Origin: DATFVA01 sp963800255
GTDB lineage: Bacteria; Bacteroidota; Ignavibacteria; Ignavibacteriales; Ignavibacteriaceae
NCBI GenBank assembly: GCA_963800255.1
Contig: CAWDAK010000008.1
Span: 124,001-188,000, forward strand
DNA: 64,000 bases
Direction of reading: 5' to 3'
Below the pieces are notes generated by a model. That model worked only from the letters and a program-made list of their open reading frames with translations, made no database searches and had not been told where the DNA came from. A program made the position numbers and the translations under genes. Every line of letters begins with the position of its first letter. Within the stretch, counting starts at the first letter, position 1. Of this stretch, positions 27,601 through 36,766 are shown piece by piece.

Positions 27601-30307
27601 ATGAATTCTTTAGCTGCTGGTTAGATTTTATCATCAATTCCTCGCTGCCAGGGATTAGCACCCCTGTATTTCCGTACAATTGCTTTGTAGCCCGGCAATC
27701 TCTAAGTGAATCATACAGAGGATCAAGCTTTAACAGGGAAACAGAAAAAGCACCCGGGATCGATAGAATAAAATCAAGCTGCTTAAGTGCTTTTTCACTA
27801 TCACCGTTCAGCATATAAATAATGGCCATGTCCCATTGTCTGAAGTAGCCGCGGTAGGCTTCCTTCTCAAGCGGCAGAAGTTCTATACCTTTTTTACCTT
27901 CGTAGACCGCCTTATTCCTTTAAGTCCCAGCCCCGCATAGGTTATTCCAAGTGAACTATGAAGACGTTCATCATCAGGATTTTCACTGATCATTTTTTCA
28001 AGTTGAACCCGGGAGGAATCAAAATATGTTTTTGATAAACCAGGCTCATTTTTATACCTGTATATTAAACCTGCTTCTTGTGTCCAGGGAGTGTAATTAA
28101 ACTGTCCCGTTTCGTACTCTCTTCCGGGTATTCTAAGCCCGGTTAGGGCTTTATCGTAATCTCTGTTAATTATGTCGATTAAAACGGGGATATTTGGAGT
28201 AACGTCAAGATAGTGATAGTCATTAACTCTTTTTAATATACCGGCAGCTTTTTTTGTGTCACCGTTCCATTGAATATAATAATGTGCAAGAGTTACTTTG
28301 AGCGCGCTAACGTCAGGACTAAGTTCAACAGCCCTTGAATAATATTTAACCGCATTGGCGTAATCGCGTAAAAGCCAGTATGTCTCACCTGTATTCCGGA
28401 CATATTCAATTGACAAAGGATTAAGAGTTACACCTTTCAGCATATTCTTCAGGCTCTGATCAAAAATACCCATCCGCCTATATACTACTCCGAGGCCAAA
28501 TGAAGCCTCAGCACTATTTGGCTGAATGCCTCGTGCTTTGGAAAAATCCTCTATTGCCTTATCATAATCCAGTTTGCACCAGTAATAATAATATCCCAGC
28601 GCAAGGTAGGAATCGGCTATATCAGGGAGCCAGTTCAAAAGACTTTTGTGCATTCCTGAAAGCATCATTAACATTTTTTTCGGAACGGTTGTAAAAAAAC
28701 CAATACATTGATGCCTGCATTCTCGACAGATGCGCGTATGCCAGGGCAAATTCAGGATCAAGTTCAATAGCTTTCTTATAAAGGTTTATACTGTTTAGAA
28801 AGTCTTCCTGCAGGTAGGAACCCCGCCCTTCATATGATAGGGCCCTGAAGGTAATAATCGTATGCCTCAAGGTTATTAGTGGGAGCGTTTTTTTGTACCT
28901 GACGGTCAAGTAGTGAACCACCCAGCTGATCAACAACTTTTGAGCTATGTCATTCTGTACACTGAAAATATCATCGAGCACTTTATCATAGGAATCGGAC
29001 CAGGTGATCGTATTGTCGGAAACTCTTGTTAGCTGCGGAGTAATTCTTACACGACTTATTTTATCACTTCCTTTTGCCCACCTTATTGTTCCGCTAAGGA
29101 TATAATTAACACCTAGTTCTTTACCTATTTCCTCTGTACTTTTTTTTGAGTTTGCCAGCTTTTCCGCACTGTTACGTGAGATTACTCCTATGTTCCCTAT
29201 TGAAGCAAGTTTACTTGTAATTTCTTCAGTTACTCCATCGGCAAAGTAGTTTTCATCCTGCGAGCCTAAATTTTCAAACGGCAGAACAACAATCATTTTC
29301 CTTTCACTATCGGGTTCAGTCTGAATAGTGCTTTGGCTGAAGTAATACCAGCCTGCAGCGGCTACTATTATCAGAAAGGCGGCTGACAATATTGCTTTCA
29401 CCAGAAAGCCTTTGGGAGCTGGTTCTGACACAATTTTTGGCCGGGTAACCCGTGACCTGGAGTTCTGTGGGCCTGAGATTCGTGACCCGGAGACAGCAGA
29501 CCTCGAATTGTCCATTAGCAATAACAAATCGGCGTACATTTCGGCAACCGTGGTGTACCTGTCAGCCGGGTTTTTAGCAGTGGATCTTTTTATGATATTA
29601 TTTAATTCATCGGGGATATCATTTATTTCAGGCAATTCGTCATTCAGTATAGAATAGATTACAGCCTGTTCATATTCACCCTTAAAAGGTCCCGCACCGG
29701 TGAGCATTTCATAGATTATAACACCGAGGGCCCAGATATCTGTTCTCTGGTCAACAACATCACCGCGTGTCTGCTCAGGCGACATATATGCAGCGGTTCC
29801 TATAGTTGAGCCGAATTTTGTAACACCTGCAGAGGCCTTTGATTTAGCAAGCCCGAAATCGACGATTTTAGCTTCACCATATTTTGTCATCATCACATTA
29901 GCGGGTTTTATGTCCCTGTGAATAATCCCTCCCTTGTGAGCTCGTTCCAGTCCCGCTGCTATTTGAGCAGCAATACTTATTGCCTCATCAGGTTTTAACT
30001 TTCCTCTGCTGATCTTTTTCTTCAGGGTTTCTCCCTCATAATAAGCCATAACTATAAATAGCCTGCCGTCATCCGTTTTGTTGATATCATAAACCGTACA
30101 GATGTTCGGGTGATCAAGCGAAGAAGCTGACCTGGCTTCTGACATGAACCTTTGTTCCGACTCCTCATCAGCCAGAAGATGAGGGGGAAGAAATTTCAGG
30201 GCAACTATGCGGTCGAGTTTTTCATCCCTTGCCTTATAAACTATTCCCATTCCTCCCCCGCCGGATTTCTCTAATATTTTATAATGCAGTATTATTTCGC
30301 CGATCAT
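27566..30307 (-). pseudogene. Ser/Thr protein kinase with TolB-like domain and TPR repeats, four frameshifts
   Basis: A ~913-aa transmembrane kinase. Order: kinase at about 8-265 with ILEKSGGGGMGIVYKARD, HRDIKPANVMM and DFGLAKSK; a Ser/Arg linker; TM helix (AILSAAFLIIVAAAGWYYF); a TolB/FlgO-like domain (VVLPFENLGSQDENYFADGV, YILSGTIRWAKG); and TPRs. Indels: a missing A at 28938-28941 and an extra C at 28840-28842 bracket about 33 codons of wrong frame, where the alternative frame reads KVVDQLGGSLLDRQVQKNAP. An extra C at 28625-28627 stops the frame at ELAP, while DIADSYLALGYYYYW continues in another. A missing base near 27915-27921 is followed by NKAVYEGKKGIELLPLEKEA and the last ~87 residues. 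Net length is a multiple of three once corrected. Either a decaying gene or poor consensus sequence. Confidence 0.85.
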
Positions 30308-30360
30308 ATATATTTTCTATCCTTTTCTGAAGTATATCTTCTCTTCAGGCAGAGCCGGCA

Positions 30361-30705
30361 TCAATTAATTGATTTGTAAGAGAAGTAAAAAACTTTATTG
30401 ATTTTACTTGTAATGAGATTGTTGCTGAATTCAATACATAGACCCGGCGCAGCTATAATGTCCGTTTTTATGGCTGATCCACCCCAGGTGCATCCGCGGA
30501 TATTTATTTTGTACGGGGAAAGCTTCTGGCTGTCGAACCATCCTCCGGATACAAGGTATTCGCCTGTATTTATTACTTTTATAATATAAACTGAATTAGC
30601 AGTCTTAAGGTGAACCTGGTCCCCGTACTCAAGTTTATGTTTATAGAGCTGTGGAAATTCACCCATCGTTTCTGCGAGGTTGTTTAAATCAAATCCCGTC
30701 TGCAT
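30361..30705 (-). CDS. Conserved hypothetical protein, 114 aa
   Basis: Not assigned to a named family. A soluble, beta-rich protein without signal or TM segment, with distinctive blocks EYGDQVHLKTANSVYIIKVI, YLVSGGWFDSQK, GCTWGGSAIKTDIIAAPGLC and a final hydrophobic strand. The tightly spaced Gly/Trp/Cys block suggests a conserved binding loop. It starts 18 bases after the stop of the tandem-ABM gene and is the third gene of the operon led by the GAF-PP2C phosphatase, so it may take part in the same signalling output. There is no clear SD. Confidence 0.65.
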   Translation of the reverse strand: MQTGFDLNNLAETMGEFPQLYKHKLEYGDQVHLKTANSVYIIKVINTGEYLVSGGWFDSQKLSPYKINIRGCTWGGSAIKTDIIAAPGLCIEFSNNLITSKINKVFYFSYKSIN

Positions 30706-30723
30706 AGTGTAGTTTGTATTTGT

Positions 30724-31479
30724 TTAATAAAAGTTTTTTCCTGTTACAATATTATAATGGTCAACCTTCATATCCTCTGAGGTCTTTATGCTCGCATCGT
30801 AATCCTTTTCAAGCGCCATCTTCCATCGGTAAAATTGTGAGAAGGTATGAGACACTTTATTGACAAGTTCTTTGAATTTGCCTGACCTCTCATATAATTC
30901 AGCGTCATCCTTACCCGACCATATCGTCACTGAAATAAAAGCATTGGAATCCTGCGTACTACGGGTCAGGAAAGCGTATCTGCATCCCGTGGTGGAAAGC
31001 AGTTCAGGTATAACTACGCCCGTAAAGATTTTTTTAAATTCATCCTCTTTCCCTTCCTGTATGGAAAGAGAAACGATCCTTACGTAAAGATGAGAATCCA
31101 TACTGCTTTTTCCGTTCCTGTTGCCCTGAGCCTGTACAGAAAACTTTTTAATTACCGGTTCCTCCTGCACCTGCTTATATTCGAGTTCGAGGTTTTCGGA
31201 CAACTGGATTTTCCATTCGGAAGAATTCTGCAGGTAAGGTCTTATTTTTGCAAGAAGTTCTTCATACACTCCGCCTTTTTCATAGTTCTCAGCCTGTTCC
31301 TGTTCGTCCCAAAGTGTAAGAGAAATAAATTCGCTTTCCTCAGCCCCGCTTTCGATCAGTCCTGCAAACCTGCAGCCTGTTGTCTTCTGCAGTCTGTCAA
31401 TAATATCTTTCTGATACGTATCTCTGAACTTATCAATCTCCCTTTTTTCAACGTTTAATTGTACAAGTCTCATAAACAT
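30724..31479 (-). CDS. Tandem antibiotic-biosynthesis-monooxygenase-like (ABM) fold protein
   Basis: A 251-aa protein made of two homologous halves of the dimeric alpha/beta-barrel (ABM) type. Half 1 is ~3-100: MRLVQLNVEKREIDKFRDTY, TTGCRFAGLIES, FISLTLWDEQEQAENYE. Half 2 is ~127-225: YVRIVSLSIQEGKEDEFKKI, TTGCRYAFLTRS, FISVTIWSGKDDAELYE. The strong match of the TTGCR(F/Y)A and FIS(L/V)T(L/I)W motifs shows internal duplication. ABM-fold proteins include monooxygenases and heme-degrading enzymes, but no catalytic residues could be singled out; a sensory or ligand-binding role is possible. AGGAG lies ten bases before the chosen ATG. It follows the GAF-PP2C phosphatase by 33 bases. Confidence 0.75.
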   Translation of the reverse strand: MFMRLVQLNVEKREIDKFRDTYQKDIIDRLQKTTGCRFAGLIESGAEESEFISLTLWDEQEQAENYEKGGVYEELLAKIRPYLQNSSEWKIQLSENLELEYKQVQEEPVIKKFSVQAQGNRNGKSSMDSHLYVRIVSLSIQEGKEDEFKKIFTGVVIPELLSTTGCRYAFLTRSTQDSNAFISVTIWSGKDDAELYERSGKFKELVNKVSHTFSQFYRWKMALEKDYDASIKTSEDMKVDHYNIVTGKNFY

Positions 31480-31512
31480 TGAACATAATCTCCTTTCAGT
31501 ACTAGGGACACA

Positions 31513-32848
31513 TTACTTCACACGTTTTATAATAACCATAGTTATATCATCAGATTGTGGAGCACCTTTTGTATAGTTCTCTACGTCTTTGAATACTTCC
31601 GAGATCATCTCTTCAGCCGACAGATGCAGATTCTTTCTGAGAGTATTTTCAAAACGTTCTTCACCGTATTCTTCATCAGAAAAATTCATAGCTTCAGTTA
31701 CCCCGTCAGAGTACAGAACAAAAACATCCTGGCAGCCGAAATCAACCGTTGCCTCCTCGTAGCTGTAGTCAGGAATCATTCCTACAATTATTCCTCCCTC
31801 ACTTAAACGTTTTGGTTCCTTACCGGGAGAGAAAAGATACGGACTATTATGACCGGCATTACAATATGTCAGTTTATGACTATCCTTTTCGAGAATGGAA
31901 TAAAAGAGTGTTGCGTATCTTGTGGAATCAGTGCTATGATACAGAATAGTATTTGCAAAGGAAACCGAGTCTTTGCACTCGCTGCCAACAAACGCTTGTC
32001 CCCGCAAAGATGCCTGAAGATTAGCCATCAGCAGAGAAGCCGGGATACCTTTACCTGAGATATCGCCGAGGCAGAAGGCAATCCTCCCGTCCTTAAGAGA
32101 TATAAAATCATAGTAGTCGCCTCCAACAGCTTTAGCAGGAAGACTTTTACCGGCAAACTGGTATTCGTCTGAAACAGGAGGTTGTTTAGGCAGCAGATTT
32201 TCCTGGATGTTCCTGGCAACTCTCATTTCCTCCTGGATATGCTGCAGAGCCTGTTCCTCAAGATTGAGTCGTGCATTCTCAATAATCTGCGCTGATTGAG
32301 CGGCAATTATAGAAAGCAGTCTTTGATCATTTGAAGTAAACTCCGAATTATCATGTTTATTGAACACGTTAATAATTCCGATCATCTGCCCTTTAAGCAT
32401 TAAAGGGACACCGAGCAGGGATTTAATTGATAGTTTATCATCAGGAGAGAGTTTGAACCTGCTGTCGGTTTCCAGGTCGTTTATCAGAAGCGGGCGCTTT
32501 ATTTTTAAGCATCCAACCCGTGAGCTGGGCATCAAGTCTGTATGGAAGTCCGCTGTTAAGTGAGTCCTGTTTCCTTATCATCGTGTGGAAGGGATTGTTC
32601 ATATCTTTCTCGTTCAGCAGCATAACTGCCCCCTGCTCAACCCGGAGGTGTTTTACACATTTATGAACTATTAGGTCGACAATCTTTTCAAGTGATTGTG
32701 TTGAGCTTATTGCGGTAGCAATATCATTTAATATTGACAGCTCTGCAACAGCAGCGCGGAGACGGATGTTTTCTTCAAGTAGTTGATCTATATTTTTAAC
32801 CGGATCCAAATGAGTTCCTTCATTGTTTTTGGCGGTAAAAGGACCCAA
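31513..32848 (-). pseudogene. GAF-PP2C (SpoIIE/RsbU-type) phosphatase, one frameshift
   Basis: A ~444-aa cytoplasmic serine phosphatase when one base is removed. An N-terminal coiled coil (LLEENIRLRAAVAELSILND) and a GAF domain (AVMLLNEKD to IIAAQSAQIIENARL) precede the phosphatase (KAVGGDYYDFISLKDGRIAF, LGDISGKGIPASLLMANLQA, VLYSDGVTEAMN, QSDDITMVIIKRV). The frameshift is inside the GAF domain: TGWMLKNK ends one frame and RPLLINDLETDSRFKLSPDD continues in the other; an extra A in the AAAG at 32497-32500 would explain it. The leftmost reading starts at TTG 32848; the true start is uncertain. It heads an operon with the ABM-like and 114-aa genes. It should dephosphorylate a STAS-type antagonist. 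Confidence 0.85.
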
Positions 32849-32940
32849 AACAGATGGAATATACCGGGGAAAAACGGGAGGATATATTACCTGATTAGTA
32901 ATTCTTTATGGGTATGAGGGAAGATAAGCAGAATTTAGAT

Positions 32941-33510
32941 TTAGATCAAAGATTTATGTTTCCAGCATGTTGTTATATGATCATTGACCATCCCGGTAGC
33001 CTGCATATGAGCGTAACAAATTGTGGTACCAACAAATTTGAAGCCTTTTTTCTTTAGTTCTTTGCTCATAACGTCGGAAACTTCTGTACTAGCAGGAATT
33101 TCCTTAAGCGATTTGAATTTGTTTTGAACCGGCTTGTTGTTCACGAACTGCCAGATATATTTATCGAAGCTGCCGAACTCATCTTGTATTGTTAAAAAGG
33201 CGCGTGCATTCGTTACAGCGGCTTCAACCTTCAATTTGTTCCTTATGATGCCCTCATCTTTCAGTAAGGAGTTTATTTTCCTTTTACCGTAGCCGGCAAC
33301 TGCTTCAGGATCGAAATTGTCAAAAGCCTTTCTGAAGTTTTCCCTCTTACGAAGAATAGTTATCCAGCTCAAGCCCGCCTGGAAGCCTTCAAGGATAAGG
33401 AATTCGAAAAGCTTCCGTTCATCGTGAACCGGAACTCCCCATTCTTCGTCATGGTATTTTATATATATCGGGTCGGATACGCTCCAGCCGCATCTTATTT
33501 TTTCTTTCAT
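32941..33510 (-). CDS. tag: DNA-3-methyladenine glycosylase I
   Basis: Base-excision repair enzyme removing 3-methyladenine, 189 aa. Sequence agreement with the Tag family is high throughout: RCGWSVSDPIYIKYHDEEWG with the zinc-binding Cys and His, EGFQAGLSWITILRKRENF (substrate pocket), and KKKGFKFVGTTICYAHMQAT followed by VNDHITTC with the second His-Cys pair. A GGAG precedes the ATG by six bases. Two dyad-symmetric sites lie 19-74 bases upstream, listed separately, suggesting inducible expression. Monocistronic; divergent from the GH47 gene. Confidence 0.95.
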   Translation of the reverse strand: MKEKIRCGWSVSDPIYIKYHDEEWGVPVHDERKLFEFLILEGFQAGLSWITILRKRENFRKAFDNFDPEAVAGYGKRKINSLLKDEGIIRNKLKVEAAVTNARAFLTIQDEFGSFDKYIWQFVNNKPVQNKFKSLKEIPASTEVSDVMSKELKKKGFKFVGTTICYAHMQATGMVNDHITTCWKHKSLI

Positions 33511-33528
33511 TTAATCTCCACAATAATG

Positions 33529-33545
33529 GAACATCTACGATATTC
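33529..33545. promoter_or_regulatory. Operator-like dyad upstream of tag (proximal copy)
   Basis: GAACATC-TAC-GATATTC: two 7-base half sites with a 3-base centre and one mismatch to perfect symmetry, 19 bases upstream of the tag start codon. The second copy lies 39 bases further upstream. A repressor site is the simplest reading; the regulator is unknown. Confidence 0.5.
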
Positions 33546-33567
33546 GGATTTTTTGTTTGGTTAATTG

Positions 33568-33584
33568 TAACATCTACGATGTTC
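33568..33584. promoter_or_regulatory. Operator-like dyad upstream of tag (distal copy)
   Basis: TAACATC-TAC-GATGTTC, sharing AACATCTACGAT and TTCG with the proximal copy and forming a perfect 6-base inverted repeat (AACATC/GATGTT) with a 3-base centre. It sits between tag and the divergent GH47 gene, closer to tag. Confidence 0.5.
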
Positions 33585-33714
33585 GTATTAGATTTTCTGG
33601 GTATTAGTGCAATTATAGTAAATCCAGGATTTTCTTCCTAACATCTTTTCCTACATCGCGGTTTTCATTATAACCTAGTAGAGGTTAAATTATTGTATTA
33701 AATATGGAATAACT

Positions 33715-35070
33715 ATGACCAGATTACCCCTTCTTTTCGTTTTCTTCCCACTCCTTGCTGCTTCAATTTTAGCACAGGGTGAAACCGCAGCTATCGATAA
33801 AGAAAAAAACGCTCAAATAGTTAAAGAAGAGTTTCTGCACGCCTGGAACGCTTATAAGAAATATGCATGGGGACATGATGAATTGAAACCAATGACCAAA
33901 ACAAGTCACGACTGGTATAAGATCCCTTTCTATATGACCCCGGTTGATGCGTTTGATACTATGCTGATTATGGGGTTAACTGATGAAGCAGCCGAGACGA
34001 AGGATTTAATCTTTAACAAACTGAATTTCAACCAGGATGTATTTGTTCAGAATTTTGAGGTAACCATAAGACTACTCGGAGGACTCCTTACAGCATATGA
34101 ATTCGACGGGGATAAACGGTTTCTTGCTTTGGCCGAAGACCTTGGAAGCAGGCTGCTCCCTGTTTTCAATTCTGAAACAGGTATGCCATATGTTAATGTT
34201 AATCTTAAGACCGGGGCAACAGAAAATGAGATAAATAATCCTGCAGAGATCGGAACATTAATGCTTGAGTTCGGAACCCTGGGTAAACTTACGGGAAAAA
34301 GCATCTATTACGATAAAGCGAAGAATGCTGTTCAGCAGGTTTATAACAGAAGATCAAAGATCGGACTTGTAGGAACCACAATTAACGTAAATACAGGCGA
34401 GTGGAAGGATACAGAAAGTCATATCAGCGGAATGATTGATTCCTACTATGAATATCTCCTTAAAAGCTGGCTGCTCTTTGGGGATAAGGATTTTAAGGTA
34501 ATGTACGATTCAAGCATAGCTGCTGCAAATCGTTTTCTTCCGGATACAGTAGATAACAGGCTGTGGTATGGGAAGGTCGATATGTATACAGGAAAAAGAA
34601 CAAACACAACCTTTGGCGCGCTTGATGCTTTTTTGCCTGCTTTGCTTTCACTTGGGGGGGACTTAAAGCAGGCTGAGGATCTTCAGGGATCATGTTTTTA
34701 TATGTGGGATCATTACGGAATAGAGCCGGAAGAGTTCAATTATAAAACGCAGGATGTTACATACCCACAATATGTATTAAGACCGGAGAATGTGGAATCA
34801 GCGTACTACCTGTATCATTTCACAAAAGATGATAAATATCTCAAAATGGGTGAAGTCTATCTTCGAAGCATAATGGACAAATGCAGACTTGACGAAGGCT
34901 ATACCTCACTTCAAAGTGTTATCACCGGGCAGAAGGGTGATAAAATGTACAGTTTCTTCCTGGCTGAAACCTTGAAATATTTATATCTTCTTTTTAAAGA
35001 TGAGAGCGTGATTGATTTCAACAGTATTATATTTAATACCGAGGCTCACCCTTTAAAAAAAGTTTTCTAA
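33715..35070 (+). CDS. Glycoside hydrolase family 47 (class I alpha-mannosidase)
   Basis: An exported (signal peptide 1-21, ending SILAQ) 451-aa protein matching family GH47, the 1,2-alpha-mannosidases that trim N-glycans in eukaryotes. Family blocks in order: FYMTPVDAFDTMLIMGL; FVQNFEVTIRLLGGLLTAYE with the catalytic-acid position E115; SHISGMIDSYYEYLLKSW with D242; YVLRPENVESAYYLYHFT with E358; and the closing FFLAETLKYLYLLFKD plus IFNTEAHPLK, where the Thr is the calcium ligand in eukaryotic enzymes. These are the expected active-site positions, so activity is likely. GH47 is rare in bacteria. It is monocistronic except for a convergent small gene overlapping its stop. Confidence 0.92.
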   Translation: MTRLPLLFVFFPLLAASILAQGETAAIDKEKNAQIVKEEFLHAWNAYKKYAWGHDELKPMTKTSHDWYKIPFYMTPVDAFDTMLIMGLTDEAAETKDLIFNKLNFNQDVFVQNFEVTIRLLGGLLTAYEFDGDKRFLALAEDLGSRLLPVFNSETGMPYVNVNLKTGATENEINNPAEIGTLMLEFGTLGKLTGKSIYYDKAKNAVQQVYNRRSKIGLVGTTINVNTGEWKDTESHISGMIDSYYEYLLKSWLLFGDKDFKVMYDSSIAAANRFLPDTVDNRLWYGKVDMYTGKRTNTTFGALDAFLPALLSLGGDLKQAEDLQGSCFYMWDHYGIEPEEFNYKTQDVTYPQYVLRPENVESAYYLYHFTKDDKYLKMGEVYLRSIMDKCRLDEGYTSLQSVITGQKGDKMYSFFLAETLKYLYLLFKDESVIDFNSIIFNTEAHPLKKVF

Positions 35071-35240
35071 ATATTATGCTGGAGCAGATAAAAGTAATGA
35101 CCGATATAATAAGGCCATAAAATAATACCGAGCACTGCATTCCAAAATTGAAGATCAAGGAAGCCAATAGAAAACAACCAGCCCATTATCCAAAACATGC
35201 CTCCCGCATCAGAATGCACATTTATTTTTCTATCTTTCAT
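35067..35240 (-). CDS. Small membrane protein, 57 aa
   Basis: Not recognised by function. ATG at 35240, stop at 35067: MKDRKINVHSDAGGMFWIMG leads into a hydrophobic segment (WLFSIGFLDLQFWNAV, LGIILWPYYIGHYFYLL), probably two short TM helices. The W-x3-GWLF-x-IGF and WPYYIG pattern is that of small conserved membrane proteins in environmental bacteria. A weak GGGA lies six bases upstream of the ATG. It overlaps the GH47 stop by four bases on the opposite strand. Confidence 0.65.
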   Translation of the reverse strand: MKDRKINVHSDAGGMFWIMGWLFSIGFLDLQFWNAVLGIILWPYYIGHYFYLLQHNI

Positions 35241-35418
35241 AATTTTCCCGGCAGGTTAAGTTTATATAAAGAGACATAAAAAACTTAATTAAACCCCGCT
35301 GAATAGGCAAGAAAAAAGGGAGAAAAACTACCTTCAATGTAAATGCTCTATCTTTGAATTGATAAAAATTCAACTTAACTTTTATAAATACATTTTATTC
35401 AATATCTGGGGAATTAAA

Positions 35419-36669
35419 ATGAAAAACCTAATTCTGATACTGGCACTTTTTTTTCTCTCAACCGAAGTCTTTCCTCAATTTGATATCCTGAAAAAAGTAA
35501 AGGATAAAGTAGAAGAAAAGACCGAACAGAAGGTTGATGAAGCAATCAATAAAACCGTAGATAATGCAGCCGATCAGAAAAATAGCAACACTGAGCCGAC
35601 AGACTCAGCACAATCAGAAACCAAAGAATCAAATCAGTCACCCGCCTCCGAAGTAACAGAACTAAAGTCATTTTCAAAATTTGATTTTGTTCCCGGTGAA
35701 CAAGTAATTCTCTTTGATGACTTTTCACAGGATAATATTGGAGATTTCCCGGCATTGTGGAACACAAACGGATCGGCTGAGGTTGTCAATACAAATCTAT
35801 TCCCAGGAAACTGGCTGCAGTTTTCAACACGCAATGCAATCTGGACAGACAACCTTTTAGATCTACCGGAAAATTATACTATCGAATTTGACGTTGTACC
35901 AATTAAAGGTGACGAAGGCGGAATGGCAGGTTATGGATTCAGGCTAATGCAAAGCATAAACGCCAGAGCATATGATCATGGTTCTGTTCCAGGAAAAGCC
36001 GGATTTTCATTTTATGTTGAATATTATGGAAGATCCGGTTATGATACTTACATAAATGGTCATGAAGGTGATGGACTTGGGCTTAGTGGAACCAAGGAAG
36101 ATAAAGCTTTATACCAAAAAGAGAACCAAAAATATCATATTGCAGTTTGGATACAGAAATCACGGGTACGGATTTACCAGAATGAATCTAAATTATTCGA
36201 CTTACCCAAAGCTTTTCCTTTAACAAGTGTAAAAATGGACCGTATCCGGTTTGAAGATGGTGCTGCGTTGGTTTCAAATGTCAGGATCGCTGTCGGCGCC
36301 CCGGATATGAGAAGTAAACTTCTAACTGAAGGAAAACTGGTTACAAGAGGAATACTTTTCGATGTGAATTCTGATAAAATTAAGCCTGAATCCTACGGTA
36401 CACTTAAAGAGATTGCCAAAGTTCTTTCTGATAATGCAGATGTGAAAGTAAGGATAATAGGACATACGGATAATGACGGCTCCGATGAATCAAACCTTGA
36501 TCTTTCTAAAAGAAGAGCTGCATCTGTTAAAAGTTCTCTGACTTCAGAATTTGGTATTGATGCTGCAAGGATGGAAACAGACGGGAAGGGTGAATCAGAA
36601 CCTGCAGTTGATAACAACTCACCCGAAGGAAAGGCAAATAACCGCAGAGTTGAGTTTATTAAGTTATAA
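35419..36669 (+). CDS. OmpA-family outer-membrane/peptidoglycan-binding lipoprotein-like protein
   Basis: A 416-aa exported protein. Start placed at the ATG 35419 with GGGGA upstream, which gives a signal peptide (MKNLILILALFFLSTEVFPQ); the ORF is open 20 codons further upstream without SD. A Lys/Glu-rich coiled coil (ILKKVKDKVEEKTEQKVDEA) and a low-complexity linker lead to a lectin/LamG-like beta region (about 90-315: VILFDDFSQDNIGDFPALWN, LPENYTIEFDVVPIKGDEGG). The OmpA C-terminal domain follows at about 320-416: ILFDVNSDKIKPESYGTLKE, VRIIGHTDNDGSDESNLDLS and NRRVEFIKL, which binds peptidoglycan diaminopimelate in the family. A terminator follows. Confidence 0.88.
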   Translation: MKNLILILALFFLSTEVFPQFDILKKVKDKVEEKTEQKVDEAINKTVDNAADQKNSNTEPTDSAQSETKESNQSPASEVTELKSFSKFDFVPGEQVILFDDFSQDNIGDFPALWNTNGSAEVVNTNLFPGNWLQFSTRNAIWTDNLLDLPENYTIEFDVVPIKGDEGGMAGYGFRLMQSINARAYDHGSVPGKAGFSFYVEYYGRSGYDTYINGHEGDGLGLSGTKEDKALYQKENQKYHIAVWIQKSRVRIYQNESKLFDLPKAFPLTSVKMDRIRFEDGAALVSNVRIAVGAPDMRSKLLTEGKLVTRGILFDVNSDKIKPESYGTLKEIAKVLSDNADVKVRIIGHTDNDGSDESNLDLSKRRAASVKSSLTSEFGIDAARMETDGKGESEPAVDNNSPEGKANNRRVEFIKL

Positions 36670-36698
36670 TTCTTCAGCTTTTATCGATCTTTATTCCA

Positions 36699-36737
36699 GC
36701 CTGCAGGATGATTTAGAAATTCTGCAGGCAGTTTTTT
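36699..36737 (+). terminator. Rho-independent terminator after the OmpA-like gene
   Basis: Perfect 8-bp stem GCCTGCAG (36699-36706) / CTGCAGGC (36722-36729), 15-base loop, then AG and a T6 run (36732-36737). About 30 bases past the stop. Confidence 0.75.
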
Positions 36738-36766
36738 ATTAAACTGCCCGCTATGAATTTAACATT

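Noticed and set aside
27543..28941. Programmed frameshifting in the kinase genes
   Set aside because: Six shifts of mixed direction in two genes, no slippery heptamer and no consistent stimulatory structure; errors or decay are simpler.
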